Below, in pieces: positions 61,043-64,000 of a stretch of 64,000 bases of DNA. Below the pieces are notes generated by a model. It made no database searches and was not told the DNA's origin. It saw only the letters and a program-made list of their open reading frames with translations. Position numbers and translations under genes: made by a program. The DNA is from Alphaproteobacteria bacterium (GTDB lineage Bacteria > Planctomycetota > Phycisphaerae > UBA1845). The number at the start of each line of letters is the position of its first letter. The first letter of the stretch is position 1. The stretch lies in NCBI GenBank assembly GCA_028285105.1, contig JANQQE010000005.1, positions 124,001 to 188,000 of the forward strand. The letters run 5' to 3'.

Positions 61043-63424
61043 CTAACTGTAGGAATGGGCAGGCACCGGAGAATGTTGTTCGGCTGCATCCGGTTCCTCG
61101 TGCGTTTCAGGTTTCCACCGTCGGCCTCGAAAAATCATCAGTACGATGGTCAAAGCGATCGAGACGATAAGTACCGTTCGGTCCAGTACGAGCGTGTGTG
61201 GGTTATTGCTGGAAATCAAACGGGAGATGCCCAAACCGATTCCCATGAACGCGACGGTCAAGAAGATCGGGCGAAGCGTGTCCCCATAGAATCCAGTCAT
61301 GCGATGTCGGCGAACTTTGCGAAAAGCAAACATCATCAGTCCAAGACACGCGGAACCAATCACGATGGTTGGGACGAGTTCTCCCGAATCCAGTGCGCGG
61401 CGCGGATACTCGTGATAGATCACGCCACCGCGGTTGTTTTGAATGTGAATCCTGGATTCCTGCCCGACAATCACATACACCGTCGTGGCCACAAGTCCGA
61501 CGAGGCACGCGAATCCGAGCAAAGCGGCAAGCACTCGCGTCATCGCCCAGCGCTGCGGTGGCTGAGGGGCTGCGAATGTTGATGCCGGTTCCAGAAAATG
61601 GCTGTCGCCCGCAGCATCGGCGGATTTCCTGGCATCGTCTGAAAGCGCGATCGTTTCCTGACTTGCGCGATCTTGAATTCGATTTTGAGGTTCCCACTCC
61701 ACGCTGTCTTTCGGATTTGGAGCCTCCCGCTTCCAACTCTGGAACGGTCCGGTGGGCCCTCCGGTGTTTCCTGATATCCAGTCTTGAAGCGGGAACAGCC
61801 AAGCCAATGCTTCAAACACGAGCGATGCCGAGGCGGCGATCCCTGCAGAGAAGAACATGAAGTCGTCCCGGCCTTCAGTGAATATCGCCGTGACGATCAG
61901 CGCAAACAATCCCGCCGTGAACGCATATCCGATAGAGAGTTTACCGCGCGCTCCCGATTCGATTCGCTTCCGCCATTTGCCAAACAATGCAAGGCACACC
62001 TGCGCGCCGAAGACCGCTATGACGTACTCATCCCTTGCGCAGTCAGTTAATGGTGCAGAACCGATACCGGCCAACGCGCACACCGGGATCGTTAGAAAGA
62101 TTCGCTCAATCCATGGCGGTTGGAGCCGATTTCGCGAAGCATAAGCGAATGCCCGAACGCCGATCGCCAATCCGCCAGCCACCCCAGCGATCATCAGAAT
62201 TGCAGCGATGTACCCGCCTTCCCGCATGTCGTTGACCATCGCAACACCAAATCCAAAGCAGACGGCCATCAACAGCGCGAGGATGGCCCTCTGTACGAAT
62301 TCGCGCTTCGTCGTCGGAGGGTCGGACATATACATTTGTCGCTGTTTGGGCGGCGTTTCATCCGCAGGCGGTCGGTGCTTGTTGCCGTGTTTGGAGTCCA
62401 GCTTACGCAGACGCTTATCGACCTTGCTGCTGGTGCGATGGAGTTTCTTCGCCATCTCGGGCGGAAGGCTGCCCGCGTCGAGATTGAATTGGCCGGCTTG
62501 TGGACGACGCACCGGTTGCTGAACGTGTCTCGGTGCCGGGTTGGGCGATGGTACCGGTGAATCTTCGCCCACCGGAAGACTTCGCGCTGCACCGCTGAGG
62601 CTGACAGGATTAAAGCCCGCGAGCGACGTGCGCACATCGTCCACTTCCATCAAATCGTCGATCATTTCATAGACGCTTTGATAGCGATCTTTCGGGTCTT
62701 TCTGCAGCGCCTTGTGGATGATTTTTCCAAAGGGTTGCGGCAGGTTTTCGACTTCGGGTTGCTCGGTCAGGTGCTTCATGAGCACTTCGCCCATGCTGCT
62801 GCCTTCAAACGGAACCTTGCCCAGCAGCATTTCGTAAAGCATCACGCCCAGTGCGTAAATATCGATGCCGCGTGTGTAGCTGCCCGATCCAACTTCGGGG
62901 GCCATGTAGTGTACGGTTCCCACGCTGGCGGTCTGGGCGCTGTGTCTTGAAACAGAAATGAATTTACTGAGGCCATAGTCGCCGATCTTGACGTAGCCCT
63001 CATCGTAAAAAATGTTCCCCGGTTTCAAATCGCGATGCACAATCCCGCGATCGTGAAGGTAACCAAGACCCTTGGCGATTTCGCGGACGAAATAAGCCGC
63101 TTTCTGTGGGCCGACCCCGTCGGGTTCGGCAATCAAAATGTCTCGAAGCGATGGGCCCGAAACGTATTCCATGATGACGAAATAGTCGCCATCGTGATTT
63201 TTCTTGACGTCGAAAATTGAAACAAGATGCGGACTCTTGAGGTTGATGCAGTGGGCGACACCGCGAAGTTCCACCTGCGGATTTTCGCGAAGGTATTTTA
63301 AGGCGACTTCACGTCCGCCGTCGCTGACCGCGTAATAAACCTCGCCGAATCCGCCCCGCCCGACAGCGCGCTGAATCGCGAAACCTTCCAGCGGTCGATC
63401 TCCATGTTTGAAGGTATATGCCAC
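61043..63424 (-). CDS. Ser/Thr protein kinase fused to a polytopic membrane domain
   Basis: 793 residues. The kinase domain at 14-265 has the glycine loop VGRGGFGEVY, Lys43 (VALKYL), HRDLKPGN (130-137), a DYG in place of DFG (149-151) and VHYMAPE. It should be active. A disordered Pro/Gln/Arg linker follows, then a membrane part (~375-570 and ~640-780) with about ten hydrophobic segments, for example AILALLMAVCFGFGVAMV and VLIVSIALTIVLMIF. It is unlike the TPR kinases of this window and has no adjacent sigma factor. An FHA-domain gene lies 82 bp upstream in the same direction, a natural phospho-binding partner. Confidence 0.9.
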   Translation of the reverse strand: MAYTFKHGDRPLEGFAIQRAVGRGGFGEVYYAVSDGGREVALKYLRENPQVELRGVAHCINLKSPHLVSIFDVKKNHDGDYFVIMEYVSGPSLRDILIAEPDGVGPQKAAYFVREIAKGLGYLHDRGIVHRDLKPGNIFYDEGYVKIGDYGLSKFISVSRHSAQTASVGTVHYMAPEVGSGSYTRGIDIYALGVMLYEMLLGKVPFEGSSMGEVLMKHLTEQPEVENLPQPFGKIIHKALQKDPKDRYQSVYEMIDDLMEVDDVRTSLAGFNPVSLSGAARSLPVGEDSPVPSPNPAPRHVQQPVRRPQAGQFNLDAGSLPPEMAKKLHRTSSKVDKRLRKLDSKHGNKHRPPADETPPKQRQMYMSDPPTTKREFVQRAILALLMAVCFGFGVAMVNDMREGGYIAAILMIAGVAGGLAIGVRAFAYASRNRLQPPWIERIFLTIPVCALAGIGSAPLTDCARDEYVIAVFGAQVCLALFGKWRKRIESGARGKLSIGYAFTAGLFALIVTAIFTEGRDDFMFFSAGIAASASLVFEALAWLFPLQDWISGNTGGPTGPFQSWKREAPNPKDSVEWEPQNRIQDRASQETIALSDDARKSADAAGDSHFLEPASTFAAPQPPQRWAMTRVLAALLGFACLVGLVATTVYVIVGQESRIHIQNNRGGVIYHEYPRRALDSGELVPTIVIGSACLGLMMFAFRKVRRHRMTGFYGDTLRPIFLTVAFMGIGLGISRLISSNNPHTLVLDRTVLIVSIALTIVLMIFRGRRWKPETHEEPDAAEQHSPVPAHSYS

Positions 63425-63506
63425 GTGCTTTGTCCCGCCTATCTGGTTAACTCGTTCCAGCCCGATCCATCAAGTTTACAATGCTGCCGATTCCAGTTCG
63501 CTTCCG

Positions 63507-63998
63507 TCAAATCGTTCGCGTCGTCCACGGTTGAACGACGAAACTGATTCCGGCGGTCTCTTGCGGCACGCCCAATTCGATGGGCGTCGCCGGTTCGTTC
63601 CGACTGATGCCGCGTACCCAAAGTGTTCCACCGCGTTCGAAAAGAATCAATCTCGCCCCTGGACTCTGACAGATCGCGTGATTCGAGCGCCCCGGTCCCA
63701 TCATGACCGTGTCTTTCATAAGAATCACGTTCCGCACATCGTTGGGCATTTTCGTGGTATCGCTGATGTCGAGCAGGGCGCTACCGCTACGACGATTGGG
63801 CAATCGAAAAGTGAACTTCGCCCGACGTGCGAGTACAACTTTGTCGCCGTCGCGCAGCAACTGCTGACGACCATGCCTGCCGCCAATTTCGACTTCGTGC
63901 GAACTCATCAAGAAGTAGTCGTCTTCGACGCGGGCGAGTTCGGCATGACGCTCGCCCAAATCGGCGAAGATGGCAATGTGCGCAGGGTCGTTCGACAC
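63507..63998 (-). CDS. FHA-domain protein, 5' end beyond the window
   Basis: The visible 163 codons are probably the C-terminal part, since the domain starts mid-way and the frame is open to the window edge. Residues ~5-75 read as an FHA fold (HIAIFADLGERHAEL, DYFLMSSHEVEI, LLRDGDKVVLA, FTFRLP). A second, weaker FHA-like segment follows (VILMKDTVMMGPGRSNHAIC, LILFERGGTLWVRG). FHA domains bind phosphothreonine. The membrane kinase just downstream is the obvious partner. The GTG at 63998 should not be taken as the true start. Confidence 0.75.
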   Translation of the reverse strand: MSNDPAHIAIFADLGERHAELARVEDDYFLMSSHEVEIGGRHGRQQLLRDGDKVVLARRAKFTFRLPNRRSGSALLDISDTTKMPNDVRNVILMKDTVMMGPGRSNHAICQSPGARLILFERGGTLWVRGISRNEPATPIELGVPQETAGISFVVQPWTTRTI

Positions 63999-64000
63999 TG

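Noticed and set aside
1..64000. tRNA, rRNA and CRISPR features
   Set aside because: Gaps were read for tRNA T-loop signatures and regularly spaced repeats; none found. The only repeats are the palindromic pair and the 16-bp triplet.

Overview
The window looks like a chromosomal segment of a planctomycete-type bacterium (Planctomycetota, possibly a Phycisphaerae-like lineage; this is inference). The signs are two ECF sigma factor genes, each next to a Ser/Thr kinase with TPR repeats, a third membrane-embedded kinase beside an FHA-type protein, a Minf_1886-family protein (a family confined to Planctomycetes and Verrucomicrobia), long secreted cysteine-rich proteins with DUF11-like and dockerin-like parts, and a TatC with a long periplasmic insertion. 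GC content is moderate by eye (roughly 55%). I see no rRNA, tRNA, CRISPR array, intact prophage or intact insertion sequence.

Layout. 1-10 kb is mostly housekeeping: acpS, a UvrD/PcrA helicase with a perfect palindrome on its start codon, a mannose-1-phosphate guanylyltransferase, ruvX, tatC, pyrD, coaD, tatA, a Minf_1886 protein and a RicT/PSP1 protein. 10-13.5 kb holds the C-terminal relic of a DASS/SLC13 transporter, then a TPR kinase and its ECF sigma factor. 13.8-22 kb is an accessory surface region: a 1189-residue cysteine-rich/DUF11/dockerin-like protein, a protein with a C-terminal sorting-type tail, a CxxC-repeat secreted protein, a putative lipoprotein whose signal peptide is cut by an in-frame TAG, and a MotA/TolQ/ExbB homologue that also has an in-frame TAG. 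21.9-26.8 kb carries glycan or cell-surface genes: FkbM methyltransferase, class I methyltransferase, polytopic GT-C-like protein and GT2 glycosyltransferase. 27-33 kb holds a secreted endonuclease I with two lamin-tail-like domains, a second TPR kinase with an altered catalytic loop, a second ECF sigma factor and a small secreted cysteine protein.

33-45 kb: an aspartoacylase-like protein, RimK ligase and RimK-associated protease form one operon; CorA, an MscK-like channel, a cysteine-rich lipoprotein and dihydroorotase follow. 45.7-49.9 kb is a cell-shape locus: a coiled-coil membrane protein, a 48-residue membrane peptide, MreB, MreC and a zinc-ribbon membrane protein. 49.9-55 kb: mcsA-mcsB (protein arginine kinase and activator), a PTPS/QueD-like enzyme without the usual catalytic Cys, a small lipoprotein, trpE and an SDR oxidoreductase. 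55-64 kb: a repeat-bearing intergenic region with two copies of a ~99-bp palindromic element, an 8-oxoguanine deaminase-like amidohydrolase, a SNF2 ATPase, a membrane Ser/Thr kinase and the 3' part of an FHA-domain gene that runs off the window.

The theme is phospho-signalling (three Ser/Thr kinases, two ECF sigma factors, an FHA protein, an arginine kinase) next to envelope functions (Tat export, MreBC, surface proteins, glycan enzymes, MscK). The best leads are the two in-frame TAG codons in otherwise coherent genes, the sigma/kinase modules with their catalytic and sigma-region-2 deviations, the mre locus with its repeat-bearing leader and tiny membrane protein, the palindromic repeat pair, and the start-codon palindrome of the helicase.
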